Source: Isochrysis galbana
Taxonomy: Eukaryota > Haptophyta > Isochrysidales > Isochrysidaceae
DNA: 64,000 nucleotides
Assembly: GCA_018136815.1 (NCBI GenBank)
Contig: CM030937.1
Span: forward strand, 170,606-234,605
Direction: 5' to 3'
The notes under the pieces were generated by a model. The model saw only the letters and a program-made list of their open reading frames with translations, was not told the origin of the DNA and did not search any database. Both the position numbers and the translations under genes were made by a program. Shown one piece after another: positions 9,302 to 20,641 of the stretch. Within the stretch, counting starts at the first letter, position 1. Each line of letters begins with the position of its first letter.

Positions 9302-11268
9302 TCACGCTCCCTCGGCACGCCGGCTCGTCGCCGCTGCAGCGAAGTTGCCTCCCCCATGTGACGGCCGCCGCTCGGCCGCACCGAGGATTGGGCCCGCCTC
9401 ATTCGTCTTGGCGTCCGCGGCGTCGCCTCCCATCATCGTGCCCGTGCTCGCGACGGGCGCTCCGCCCGGCGCAGGGCCACCGAGTCTAGGCGAGCGCTTC
9501 GGCCCCCCCAGCGCCGACTTGGCGCCGCCCCCCACAGGGCTGCTGAGACTCGTGATGTTGCTCAACGCCGAGGGCGTCTCGCCCGTGACTGTGTTCTCGT
9601 CCGTCGACCGAGCACGGAGCGACTGCGCACGGGGCGACCGGACGGGTGACCTAGGGTTCGGTGTTGATGTTGTTGAGGAGCGCGGCGAGCGCAGCGGCGG
9701 CGGCGGCACTGTCGGAGCGGCTGCATGTGAGACTGGCGGGTCCAGGCTTCGGCCCGCAGCGTCAAAGACAACGCCCATGTCGGCGGATGCGCTAGGAGCG
9801 CTGGCAGGCGGGCTGGCGGACACCGCCTCCCCACCAACCTTCTCCTCGGGGCCATTTGCGGCAGCCTCGCCGTCGGTGGCCGCGCTGTGCGACGCCTCCT
9901 CCGCCTCAGCGGCTCGCCGCGCCTGCTCCTCGGCCTGCTGCCGCTTACGCCTCTCGGCGGCCTCCTGCTGCTGCTGGAAGCGCTCGGCAAGCGCCATCTG
10001 CTGCTTGTGGTAGCGTTGCACCTGCGCACACACGAGGCGGCAGGATCGCATGGGAGGGGGCGTGGGCGTGAGCGTGTGAACAAGGGCATGTAGACCTGGG
10101 GCGTGGGCATGTGTGCGCCCGGGCGCGCGCTCGCGTAGCGCACCTTGGCGAGCGTCGAGAACTGGGTAAGCCCATCGGGCGAGATGTACACTGTGCTCCT
10201 CCCCCTTGCCTCTGTCATCCAGCCTGCCGGCAGCTGTGAAAGGTCGACGGCGTTTGGAGCGGCTGCGGCGGCCGGCGCCTTGGGCTTGCGCTGCTCAACC
10301 CCGCCCTGAGCTGCCGCTGCCTTCTGCTTCTTCGGCGGGGGCGGCACTGATGCTGCTGCCACCGGCCGCTTCTCGGCGGGCGCGTCCTCAGCGCGCAGCT
10401 CCTCGTGCTGTTGCTGGCGCGCAATTGCGGCGAGCAGCTGCTTTTTACGCGCGCCCGGCGGCGGCGCGGCGGCGGGCGGGCGCGGCGGTGCAGCGGGCTC
10501 AGCAGGAGCCGCCACCGCCTCCTCCGCGGCTGCGACCGGCGCCGGCGTCTCGACCGCGCGGCGGGCCGACGGCACACTCGCATACTGGTTGGGCTTGACC
10601 GACTGCGCGTGCCGCTCCCTCAATCCGGGCGGCATGGCCTCGCCCGTGCCGCGCGGCATCATCATGGTGCGCAAGTCATTCCACGAGACATCCTCGGTAT
10701 CCCCATCATCGTACTGCAACCGAAACCCCGTCTGTGCGTCATACTCCATGATGGTCCCAATGAAGGTGCCGTGCCCCTTGAACTGCTTGAAGACAACCTC
10801 TCCCAGCATCTCCGCCGGCTTCCGTACGGGCGGTACCGCCGCATCGAGGGCCGCGAGTCGTGCGGTGAGGAGGCTCATGTGTTGTGTTGACTCCTCTCCC
10901 ACATCTTCGTCGCTCCTACCCGCCAGCTGCTCGAGGGAGAGGCTGTCAAGAGAGGAAGGAGAGTGGACGGAAGCTCTCGCCTGAAGAGAGAGAAGAAGCT
11001 TTGCACAGAGAGAGAGAGAGGTACAGCTCTCAATCTGTGCATGCCATCGGGAGCCGCAGGAGTAGTCGAGTCTCGCCTCAATCGAGCGCATGCGGTCAGC
11101 GCATGAGCGAGCGAATGAGGCCAGAGAGGAGGAGGAGGAGGAGGGAGGAGGAGGAGGAGAAGGAGGGGGAGGAGGAGACTCCGTCATCGCCGACGGGGTC
11201 GAGCGCGAAGGAGGAGAGAGGGGGAAGACCTCGACCGTGTGTGTGGGAGGAGAGGGCGGAGAGCGCAC
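9302..11268 (-). CDS. Tudor + MBD-like chromatin-associated protein (2 exons)
   Basis: Exons 11268-10144 and 10021-9302 (intron 10022-10143, GT-AG, phase 0) give up to 614 residues. An in-frame ATG at 11187 (M28) is an alternative start. Residues ~156-200 form a Tudor-like module (FKQFKGHGTFIGTI...YDDGDTEDVSWNDL). Residues 346-381 match a methyl-CpG-binding-like domain (LPAGW..EARGRSTVYISPDG..F) completed across the splice site by VQRYHK. Restoration of this domain by splicing supports the intron. The linker and C-terminus are Ala/Pro/Ser-rich, with a Gln/Arg/Glu-rich coiled-coil-like stretch after the MBD. Inferred role: reading modified histones or DNA in the nucleus. Binding residues for methyl-cytosine cannot be asserted from sequence alone. 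Confidence 0.82.
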
Positions 11269-11581
11269 GCTGCTGGCGCGGCGGCGGGTGTACCGAAAGG
11301 GGGGGGCGGGGGGGGGGGGGGCGGGGGGGAAAGCGTAGACGACTTATAATCGTAAAACAAAAAGGTCGATCGCGGTCGTACAGTGTAGGACGGAACTTTT
11401 CAACCCTAGATGGGACAGACGTATTTACCGTATTTGGCCGAAGGCCAAAAACATATGTATTTCACTGTATTTTGGAGGTCCCCTGTATTGACGGGTCGCC
11501 AAATACAGAGCGCCTGCAGGCCCCTACATCCCTACATCCCTACATACTACATACATCCCTACATGCTATTACATGGTACAT
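11269..11581. other. Intergenic upstream of Tudor-MBD gene
   Basis: No gene. Contains a G-run (~11300-11333), presumed promoter sequence for the minus-strand gene, and TACATCCC microsatellite repeats (~11520-11570). Confidence 0.5.
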
Positions 11582-11774
11582 GGGAGATACGAGATACGGC
11601 CCACGAGTCCCCCAGATACGGTAGATACGGCTGTATCTCGGCTTTCTTCTAGATACAGTAGATACGGGATAGGGGCACGGGCGCCAGTCGGCGCCCCAGA
11701 TACGGTAGATACGGCTGTATCCGACCCGTTCCCCAAATACTATCTGCAAATAGATACGGTATCTCGTATCTCCC
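11582..11774. repeat. Fold-back repeat with 16-bp perfect termini
   Basis: GGGAGATACGAGATAC at 11582-11597 is exactly repeated in inverse at 11759-11774. Inside, a 27-bp segment rich in AGATACGGTAGATACGG occurs twice as perfect direct repeats (11611-11637 and 11695-11721). The layout resembles a MITE or a palindromic microsatellite. No clear target duplication is seen. Confidence 0.6.
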
Positions 11775-12752
11775 AAGTCCCAAATAGGCGCAGGCCGTAG
11801 GCCCGCAGGGCGCGTAGCGCACGAGCAGCGAGCGGAGCGAGCGAGTGCGGGCCGGCCGCGGGCGCGGGGGCGCGGAGCTGCGGCAGTGGCACGCAGAGAT
11901 AGGCGGGTGCGGGTGGCGGGTGGGGGTGGGAGGTGGGGGGGGGGGGGTGTTAAAAGGGGGGGGGCGCTATTTTACATTGGTCTTCGGTCTTCATCGACTC
12001 GCTTATGGCTTATGGGGTTTCGAAAGATTCCTTCCTTTTTCCCGTGCGCCGCGCTAGGACACCGTTTCCCACGCAACTTCTATATCTCCGCTGGCTCCGT
12101 GTGCATCGCGCGGTGCAGGTGTGTCTCTCCTCCTCGCGCCCCCCATCATCGGCCCTCTATCACAGAGTGCCGTCATCTGCCAACACAACCCATTGGTCCT
12201 TACCGATAGAATCGGCTTTACCGATAATAACTTTGTCTGCCAGATTCCGTTTCATCAAGTCATCAGCCTCTTTCATCATGTGCACCACCTTCTGGACTCT
12301 TCTCTACATTATCATCTGCAGTCGATGCACATCGAGTTCTTAGGGTTCCCGAGTCATTTGCACATCGACTTCTAGACCTCGCCTTCATCTTGGGGATCTC
12401 AGCTCACTCTAGATCGACTTAGTGCATCTAAGGAATCTCACCTTCATCAACACTCACGACGCTTCATCGGCTCATACTAAGGCAATACTCGCCGATTCCC
12501 TAAATCCTTGATTCCTTCTTTGTTCCCTCGCACGCCTTCCTGTTTGTCTCAGAGTATTATCCAAAGAACCGTGGTGAGGTATATGTAAGGGTTTGTGCGT
12601 GCGTGATTGTTGTAGAATCACCGTGCCCCAGGGGATCTTGTGTTCCCCAGTGCCCCCAGGTGTCCCAGGTTCTGACCTCTCCTCATCCCTGTACCACTGT
12701 CTCTCTCACTGTCTGTCATGACCCTCCTGCTTTATGTTGCCGCCCTGGCTGC
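11775..12752. other. Intergenic, no gene recognised
   Basis: Contains G-rich stretches (~11920-11970) and otherwise unremarkable sequence. No conserved coding segment or RNA gene could be supported. Confidence 0.5.
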
Positions 12753-12771
12753 TTCCTGGCATCCAGCGCGA
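12753..12771. repeat. Left 19-bp target-site duplication of LINE
   Basis: TTCCTGGCATCCAGCGCGA is repeated exactly at 15233-15251, bracketing the LINE. The match ends sharply on the right (C versus T). Confidence 0.9.
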
Positions 12772-14929
12772 CGACACGCAAATTTTAGCGAGCTCTTTCG
12801 AGTCACTGGAGAGGGCGATGCTCATCTTAGAGACATATGGAACCGCCACTGGGGCTAGGGTGAACAAAAACAAGAGTATACTAATAAGAATGGGATCGCT
12901 TACAGGGGCGCAGGTCCCCGAGACGCTAACTTATCTTAAAACACTCGGCGAAGGCGAGTATGCGACCATTCTAGGAGTCCCTTTCTGGGAAGGGCTAGAA
13001 AACGACTCCTTCTGGGAGAAGCTATACGCGAAGCTTAAGAAAAAGGTCGCAACATGGAGAGGTCTGAAGAGTCTCTCCATTCACGGGAGGACGCTGCTAG
13101 TGAACTTCATAATCTACGGGACGCCGAGATATTGGCTATCCACGTCCACTCCTCCGGCATGGTTCATGGAGGCCATTGACTCGGACGTTCAAACTATATT
13201 GTGGGATAGGTCTCCCCGACTTCAGGTGGATGAGCTAGGCTCCTCGCAAGAGGGTCGGAAATGGATAACCCTTCCGGCATATCCGAGGGTAGGCACAAGC
13301 GAAGACGGGCCCCTATTGGGGGTCGGACTACTTCCCATGGCCGAACACACGAGGGCGCTCCAAGCGATATGGATAGTCCGATATCTTAACCCGTCAATGG
13401 CGGAATGGAAGATAGTCTTGGATCAATGGTTCAGCCGCACCCCCTTAGGGCGAGCGGCGGTCTTTTCGAAGGTCGACTCGAAGAGCCTCACGGCTAGCAT
13501 TCGCGGCAATAACACGCTCCCGGCATTCTGGAAGCACGCGCTGGAAAACTTCAGAAGGATCAACTTCCTTAGGGGAGAAATCACACGAGAAGGCACTCAG
13601 GGCTCCCCGATATGGCACAATCTTTTCCACAAGCCTCCGGCTATCCATCACTCACATAGGTCGAAATGGGAGTCTCTACAGACAGTTATTGTTCACAACA
13701 CCATAAACCCGGATACGGGGGACGTTTACACTATGGAAGAATGCGCGGCTTACTTGCCGGACGGAGAACGTTGGATACGCCATAGGGGAAATTACATATC
13801 GGTAGGCCCCTTTCTTAAGTCATGGGAAAAGATTTCTGAGTGGACGAGATCAAGACTAATACATACCACTTTCGATTATATGAACCTTCTTAAAAAACAA
13901 GCGAAGACTCCGCCCCCGGCTCCAGAGGAGCAAGAGATACTCCCTCAGGAAGATCCGGACGCACACGATCTAGGCGAGATCCTAGTCGATATAGACCATA
14001 ACTTTTATCTGCGCCGAAGAGGCGACTACCACAAGGTCCAGCTCAATGTCATGGGAGAGCCCCACATCCACGAGCGGATTAGCCCGCAACTACTGCCCGA
14101 CGAACTATACACCCCGCTGAAGTGGGGACATGCGTACGACGGCCCGGCGGAAACGGCGTACCCGTTACCTCAAGAATACATGCTAAAAGGCACGCGTACA
14201 ACACTGGAGGATGTAAGTGTCAGGGACTTGACTAAAGCGTTCCTCGCTTTGAGGAAAACCAAAACACAAAAATCCACACTAAGATGGGAAAAAAGGTTAC
14301 CGGTCCTCTCGGGAAAGTGGAAACAAATATCGCAATTATACAAATATAACTTTTTGACGCCTAGAGACTCTTACTTGCATTTCAAACATGTCCTACATAG
14401 GAGGTTAGCTACAGCGAACCGCTTTGCTGACGATCCAACATGCCGCTTTTGCGGCATAGCCCCTGAAAGCTCCACTCACCTGGCATCATGCATCGCGACG
14501 GAGCCCATCTTTGAATTCATAGAAGGACTTCTGGGGATTAGCCTCAGGCCGGGATCCGAAACAGCCCAACGACTTTTCTGCTATCAAGTGGACAGACCGC
14601 ACCCCTCCTCGGGATACCTAGGCATCCTGGCGTGGAGGTACATCCTAACTGACTTTTATAACATCCAATATGGCAACGCGGACGGCAGGTCCGTTAGGTC
14701 GATCTTAAGAGCGATCCTTGCGAGATACCACCTATTAGTAACGGCGAAAGTCGGGTTCTTTCTGAGGCTGAAAAAACAACGAGAGAATATGGGGCTACAC
14801 GCCCCGAGTAACAAACACTTTAAGAAATTGATAAGTCCGCTCTACACGGTGGACAAGGAGTTCAACCTAGAAGCATCGGAAGACCTCCTGCAGGCGGCGG
14901 GAGGGCTAGACATCCGTAACATCACCTAA
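12772..14929 (+). pseudogene. LINE reverse transcriptase, C-terminal portion
   Basis: About 718 codons remain. The frame enters at DDTQIL, the second half of the (Y/F)ADD active site, then has the KNKS.IL block, LGVPFWEGL and a WRGLKSLSIHGRTLLVNF thumb/connection region typical of LINE RTs. Near the C-terminus lies a zf-RVT-like region (CRFCGIAPESSTHLASC, C-x2-C...H...C). The palm domain before the active site and the endonuclease are missing, so it cannot be functional. The ORF itself is uninterrupted, which suggests a fairly recent insertion. The ATG found just upstream lies in target DNA and is not a natural start. Confidence 0.9.
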
Positions 14930-15232
14930 GCCACTTAATACCGCGTCTTAGAAGAAAACGAGGAGGATATCAATAAAGATCCCACGAAATACAATAGAAG
15001 GCAACCCGAATCAACACTAGCGTACAGGACGAATCACAGTCTCCAGCCCCCTTCTCTCCAACTCCCGGCCGAAGCAGCGCGCGCGGCCTCCCCGGAACCA
15101 GCTTCTCCGATAAAGAGGGAACTGGGAAAGGGGAAGGGGGTTGTCAGGGGTTAAGGTTGGGTAGTAGGGAGGTACACTAGCACACTGCCTCACGCCGCAC
15201 GCGTAGCGGGGAATTTTAAGAAGATTTTTTTT
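12772..15232 (+). mobile_element. 5'-truncated LINE (non-LTR retrotransposon)
   Basis: Bracketed by a 19-bp direct repeat. The body starts within the reverse-transcriptase active site and runs through the RT C-terminal part and a Cys/His region to a 303-bp 3' UTR that ends in AAGAAGATTTTTTTT, not poly(A). The 3' UTR is the source of the short copies at 6590, 6774/7590, ~34364 and 35607. Confidence 0.9.
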
Positions 15233-15251
15233 TTCCTGGCATCCAGCGCGA
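15233..15251. repeat. Right 19-bp target-site duplication of LINE
   Basis: Identical to 12753-12771. It directly follows the T-rich 3' end of the LINE. Confidence 0.9.
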
Positions 15252-15297
15252 TATGGAGCTCCCACCCAGGTGTGTGCCACTGCCATGCCTCTGCCCA

Positions 15298-15397
15298 NNN
15301 NNNNNNNNNNNNNNNNNNNNNNNNNNNNNNNNNNNNNNNNNNNNNNNNNNNNNNNNNNNNNNNNNNNNNNNNNNNNNNNNNNNNNNNNNNNNNNNNN
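15298..15397. other. Assembly gap (100 N)
   Basis: Exactly 100 N, a conventional placeholder, so the true distance is unknown. Confidence 0.99.
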
Positions 15398-15666
15398 CTC
15401 CCTCCTCCTCTGTTTCTCTCTCTCTCATTTTCTCTCCTTCTCTCTCTCTCTCCCTTTTCTATCTTCTCTCTCTCTCTCTCTCTCATTCCCCTCCCTCTCT
15501 TACCCGGTGAAAACGACGACGAGGCCTCTCTCTCCTCTTCTCTCTCTCTCTCTCTCTCTCTCACTACTCCATGCTGCCGAAAGGGTCAGACCCCACATCG
15601 CGCCGCGAGTTCCTCCCTTCTTTCTCCCTTCTTCGCTCTGTCTCTTTTTTCTCTCCCACCTCCTAC

Positions 15667-15705
<39 letters not shown>

Positions 15706-15815
15706 TCTTCTCTCTCTCGGAGGGCGGAGGGGGGGGAGGGGGGTGGGGAAGCGGGGTAGGGGGAGAAGCAGAAGGGGCCTCGCCGAGCGAGAGGAGCCTC
15801 TCCCAAGGCAGAGCC
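15398..15815 (+). repeat. CT-microsatellite and leader region
   Basis: Mostly CT-rich simple repeats (15398-15490, 15537-15562, 15670-15720), then a GGGG-rich stretch. It directly precedes the ATG at 15816 and probably includes the 5' UTR of that gene, as with the CT-rich leader of the UGDH gene. Confidence 0.6.
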
Positions 15816-18244
15816 ATGGCAACACGCTACTACATCGTGGGCCAGCTGCCCCCCATCGTCCCCTCCGCCTTCACGGGGCTCTGGCTCATCGGGTTGGCTG
15901 CACTGCTTGCCCGGCTGCTCCAGCTCCACCTCAGATACAGGAAGGGGGGCGAGCCCCCTCCCTCCTTCCCACCGTCCGCAGCGCGAGTACCACTCGAGAA
16001 GCTTCACCTATGCCTCCAGCGCGCATTCACTGCCGAGGAAAGCCGTCGAGCACGCATCCATAGCTTTGGATACACCCTCCTCTTTGCGTGCACGGCGATG
16101 AGCGCCGCTCCTGCCCTTGTGGCACATCTCGGCTTCTTAGTCTCCAATTCCCTCGATGCCGACATCGATCGCGGCTCTGTGGATGAATGGTTCGTCTTCT
16201 TCATTTTCGGGGCGCGCGGCTGCTGCATATTGGCGCCAATTCTCCTCCTCCGCCCGACCGACCGCCGCGCCCTGCACGTCGTGCTTTGCACCCTCTTTGT
16301 GACGGTTCTTGGCGTCGCCTCAGAGGTGCGCTCTCCTGACCCGCTCGGGTCTTGGGCTCATTGGGATGGATTCGTCTAGTTCCGGCTGTAATGCGGCACG
16401 CAATGCGAGCGGCTCGCTCACCCTTGGATCTCTTGCCTGCTGCATAGACCGCGACGGAGTTCACCTGGACGTTGGTGCCGCTCATTCTAGAGGGCCGTGA
16501 CAAACCATCTTCCACCCTCAGACTCGTAGAGGCAGCCTGCTGCTTTGGAGGATTGTGCAGCTGCTTTGTCGGCGGCCTGATGCTGTGGCATGCGCTGACG
16601 CGCGTCGCCATGCGCAACCCTCGCCGCGCGCTTGCTCAGGCGCAGCGTGCGATTACATTGATAGCGGGTGTGGCGGCGGTCACCCTCTCCGTGGCGGCCG
16701 CTTGTGATCAACGAATCATCAGCATAGACGGAGAGCCCGACTCACCGTATGCCGATCTCATGAGGCAACACCGCTTGATAGTAGGCGCGCCTGCGTGCGT
16801 GTGTGTCCTCTGCGTCGTGCTCACGCCCAAGAACCGTGGCCGCATCCGCCGCCTCATCGGCGAGTGGGGCTTCGAGCAGGTGCCACCTCCCTACTACAGG
16901 GGAGCGTACCGCGTATGCGCGGCCAGCCCTGACGCATGTGCTTCCCGACCCTCCCGACCTCGCCCGTCCTCATCCTCGTGTCGACAGGGCGAGCTCGCTT
17001 CCACGCGCTCCCTCGCGGCCATTTCGTTGTTATTGGGCGGTGGCGACGGGTCCCAGCTCGAGTCGCGCGTGCGCGAGGCGGTTGGGCGCTTCCGTTCCAT
17101 CCCTTTCTCTGCGCTGCGGGCCGAGCACTTTTCGAGTTCTGACCTCACAAGCAGGGAGCGCTTCGAGCTTGTTGGCGCACGCCGAGCGGCCGTGCTCCAC
17201 GAGGTCGACGCCTTCGTTTCCCATTCATGGAGCGACGACGGGCGCACAAAGTATACGGATCGCCGTGCCGTGCTGCCTGCCTCTCCCTTCGCCAACCTAT
17301 GGCGACTTCCCCCCTTGCGCCCTGCATCACCACCGCCATCCAGCACGGCGGCCAATCTGAGCGATTGAGCTCTTGTCGGCTCGGCGGGCTTTCTTCATCG
17401 TAAGTCTCACCCGCATGCTTGATGATGCTAGGTTTGCTGCCCTGAAAGAGTGGTCGGAGCGCTTTGAACAAATCCATGGCCACAGCCCGCAGCTATGGCT
17501 CGACAAGGCGTGCATTGACCGGCAGGATCTCAACGCCTCCCTCGCCTACATGCCCATCTACGTGCGCAACGGGCGGGCGAACCCGACCACCACCTGCAAA
17601 AGCCCGCGTCGACCCGTCGCGACCCACCCCACCTCTCCCTTTCCTCCGTTGCGCCTGCCTGCCTTCGCGCTCATCCCACCTCACCCGCAACTGCACCTTT
17701 ACACTCGCAGACGAGCGCATGCAAGGCGTTCATTGTGCTGGCCGGGGACACCTACTGCCGTCGCTTGTGGTGCATTATGGAGATCTTCAGCTTCTTGGCG
17801 ATGGGCGGCTCTGTCGGCGACATTATCCTATTGGATGTGCGCACGAAGTCGGCCAGGCATGGTTGCGGTCCGGCGACGCCATCCGAAGGCACCAAGCGGA
17901 CAGCAGAAACGTTGCGTGTGCGCGGTGGCTCCTTCCGTGCCCTCTGGCGCTCTGCCGCAGGGACCGACACAAATGAGGACATCAATCTCGAGGCAGCGCA
18001 GTGCACCCTTCCGGACGAGCGCGATCGTATGCTTGGCGTCATTGAGGCCGCGTACGGGGACATCTCCTTGTTTGAAGAGGACCTGCAAGTCCTGTTCGCA
18101 AGCACGCGCTCCTCGCGCCGCTGGTCGCAAGAGGCCTACTCGGGCAACGTTTGGCGGAGACACAGCGATGCGTACTCCTCTAAACGTGGCAACAGCTATG
18201 CCTCGCGCACGCATTCGGCCACAGTGCTGCGGTCGCGACCATAG
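15816..18244 (+). CDS. Seven-hydrophobic-segment membrane protein with C-terminal TIR-like domain (5 exons)
   Basis: Proposed exons 15816-16325, 16448-16912, 16988-17250, 17432-17561 and 17711-18244 give 633 residues. Seven hydrophobic segments lie near 16-38, 86-108, 125-145, 153-170, 196-218, 238-256 and 279-296. The soluble part carries a TIR-like module: FVSHSW (401-406), LWLDKACID (434-442), FIVLAGDTYCRRLWC (463-477) and E480. The spacing of Ser/His/Trp, Asp-Cys-Asp and WCxxE fits the TIR/HET-like fold, and E480 sits where TIR NADases have their catalytic Glu (inference). The exon 3-4 and 4-5 joins are well supported because they restore the conserved module. The 75-bp intron 16913-16987 is a multiple of three, so it is less certain. 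The gene converges on the 20641-26991 gene. No ligand or partner can be named. Confidence 0.8.
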
Positions 18245-19469
18245 CACTTTGAGCAACAGGAAACTCTCGAGCAGATCTCTCAAAGCCATGGACCGAAGGT
18301 TCTATTTTCCTCGGCTCGGTAGAGCCTGTGCTCAAGTTGGTGCATGCCATCCAGACTTCGAGGCTCGTATAGGGTACTGGCGACGTAGTGCGCTCGACCA
18401 AGGCGAGCTCACATTTTCAGAATAGCCCGTCTCATAGTTATGGGCCGTCCGCCCATTTTCATCCATCCGACCTCAACCGGACGACTGCCGATTCCATTGC
18501 TTGAATCGAGTCGGCCCTTCCAATGGAGTACGAACTGAACGAAACAAACAACGGTGAATCGGCACCGAACGACGGAGCTCGTGGCCCATCCATTGCACTC
18601 CCTTCCATACCCCGCTTGCATGTCGCATTTTCGCTGAGCCATGTCCTGGTCTTCATGTGTCCGTCCTAGCCTTGCTGCGCGCTAGCGTGTAAGTTCTTGT
18701 TGGTCTTGCTTTCTCTTTTCTAAGATTTTCCTCAGATTTTCCAAACCCCTCTCGCCTTACGCGTGGCCATGCGCTTCTACCTATGTTACCAGGCCTCCAA
18801 TTCTTCCTTTCCCTCCCGCAACCTGCCCTGCGGCGCTTCTCCCCTATTGCGGCTACCTAGCGGCCCGGGGTGTGTGCGGGGGCTGCTTGGATTTTGCTTG
18901 GAGCGCCCCGGCGGACGGGAGGGGGAAACGAACCCTCTCGAGCATGGGGACGGACTCCCCCTACGCGAATCATACCTAACATGTTCTATCTCTATCTCTA
19001 ATATTAAGAAACCGAGATGCCCATGCGCCCCTCAGGCCGCAGCGGCTCGCGACTGCAAATGCTTTAATACTACTCGTAGAGCGCGTGAACGAGCGTCAAT
19101 GAAGGGGGGGGGGGGGGGGGGCACCCTACCATCTCGGCGAAGCAATGTCGGCTGCGGTGCAAGTGGCAAGTGGACCCCTTGGAGTTTTTTATTGGGCATC
19201 CTTCAACAGTCGAAAAAAAATCTTGCAGCCTCACCTTCTTAGTAGTTAACAAGCCCAAGTTCGACCACCCGCGTAAGATTGAGTGACTGGGCTACGGAAA
19301 GCGGGAGGAAGGCAGCGGGAGTGCCGATGTCAAGAAGCAGCAACTCGTATTAAGTGTAAGTGAGATGGGCCGCCCGTTTTTACTAGTAATGTCCGCAAAA
19401 TCTGCGCATGTTCTCCTTAGACCTCTAACTTATGGCCAATGGTTTGAAGATGAATTACATCTCCATCAC
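18245..19469. other. Intergenic between convergent genes
   Basis: No gene recognised. Presumed 3' UTR of the upstream gene at the left. Contains a G-run at ~19106-19121. Confidence 0.5.
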
Positions 19470-19489
19470 TAATAAACAGTAGCACGCTC
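19470..19489. repeat. Left 20-bp target-site duplication
   Basis: The 20 bp beginning TAATAAACAGTAG recur exactly at 20622-20641. Flanking bases differ on both sides. Confidence 0.9.
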
Positions 19490-20621
19490 AAAAACTATTG
19501 TTATAGTTTGACCTATGGAGCGTGCCGCGACCGCTCCCGAGCCCCAGGCGACCCTCGCCACTGCGCCCCACCTGGGACGCCCCACGCCGCCCGAGGCGGC
19601 TCGTCAGAGAGCCCTCTCAAAGCCCATCCAGCCCATCCAAACCACGCCCGCGCAAGCGCGCGGGGTGGCGAGCACTGGCACCGAACAGATTGCCCCCATG
19701 GCTCTGCGTAGCATGCAGGGGGTCTTTGAGACCCCCTCCAACAGTGGGAAACCCTCCCACCCCAAGAGCACCTCATGTGGGAGAGCTGCCCTCCCCATGG
19801 TGGAAACCTCTACCATCAGTGCACCCAACATGGGAGGGCACTTCACAACCATCAATCTCCTACGGAGAGCAGCTTGTGCCTCTGTTTTTCAACATGTTGA
19901 CTTACTTCTCGTTTTCACCCCACTCTTGTGGGCCACAAGTATCTACAATCCAGTGCCCTGCCTTGGGCCCTCTTTCAACACTTGACTCCCCCTCCCACTC
20001 CCCCTTCCCACTACAACCAACCCAAGTAGCACAACCTCCCTCGCCTTCTATTTCGAACACCAAAAATTACAACCCAGCAAGACCCATGTTGACAAACTTC
20101 TCGTTTTCACCCCACTCTTGTGGGCCACAAGTACCTACAACTCAGTGCCCTGCCTTGTGCCCTCTCTCAATACTTGACTCCCTCTCCCACTCCCTCTTCC
20201 AACTACAACCAACCCAAGAAGCACAAGCCCCATTGCCCTCTGTCTCAAGCACCAAAAAATCCAACTTAATAAGGCAAGAGGGAGGACATGTCTCGAGGTG
20301 GCGTCGCTGCCCATGCCTAGCGCAAGGGTATAGTGCCCCCACTCAGCCATCTCCTTTCCCACAGCTCCTCTATGATGAGTTGCTCCTCACCCTCCCATTA
20401 GGCCCCCTTGCCTGCGAGACCAAAACAGGATCCTGGTGTGGGGGGCTGTCTGAGTGTGGAGGGAGGGGCGCTCCGGCTCGCATAAGTAGAAAGCTAGTGA
20501 AGAGCTGGGTGGCATAAGGGGGGAAGGGTGCTTGCGCTTGCCGCGGCAGGGAGGCCTGTCTTGAGTGAGCGCTAGTCCCGTCCCCTTGCCGCGCCGCGAC
20601 CCATAAAAATTTGTTAAAAAT
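19490..20621 (+). mobile_element. 1.13-kb retroposon-like insertion
   Basis: Bounded by a perfect 20-bp direct repeat and ending in an A-rich tail (CCATAAAAATTTGTTAAAAA), both hallmarks of target-primed retroposition. The first ~190-240 bp recur at 34505-34690 (+) and 35656-35925 (-). The rest contains a ~192-bp tandem duplication. The 331-codon frame 19522-20517 is Pro/Ser-rich and low-complexity with no recognisable domain, so coding capacity is doubtful. It lies immediately 3' of the stop codon of the large minus-strand gene. Confidence 0.8.
19893..20276 (+). repeat. ~192-bp tandem duplication inside the retroposon
   Basis: Units 19893-20084 and 20085-~20276 share CATGTTGAC, TTCTCGTTTTCACCCCACTC and CAACCAACCCAAG segments. 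The translation repeats too (FSFSPHSCGPQV), but the content is low-complexity. Confidence 0.75.
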
Positions 20622-20641
20622 TAATAAACAGTAGCACGCTC
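20622..20641. repeat. Right 20-bp target-site duplication
   Basis: Identical to 19470-19489. Its last base overlaps the stop codon of the minus-strand gene (20641-20643). Confidence 0.9.

Noticed and set aside
12734-12771. ATG at 12734 as the natural start of the LINE ORF
   Set aside because: It lies in target DNA left of and within the 19-bp duplication; the LINE starts at 12772.
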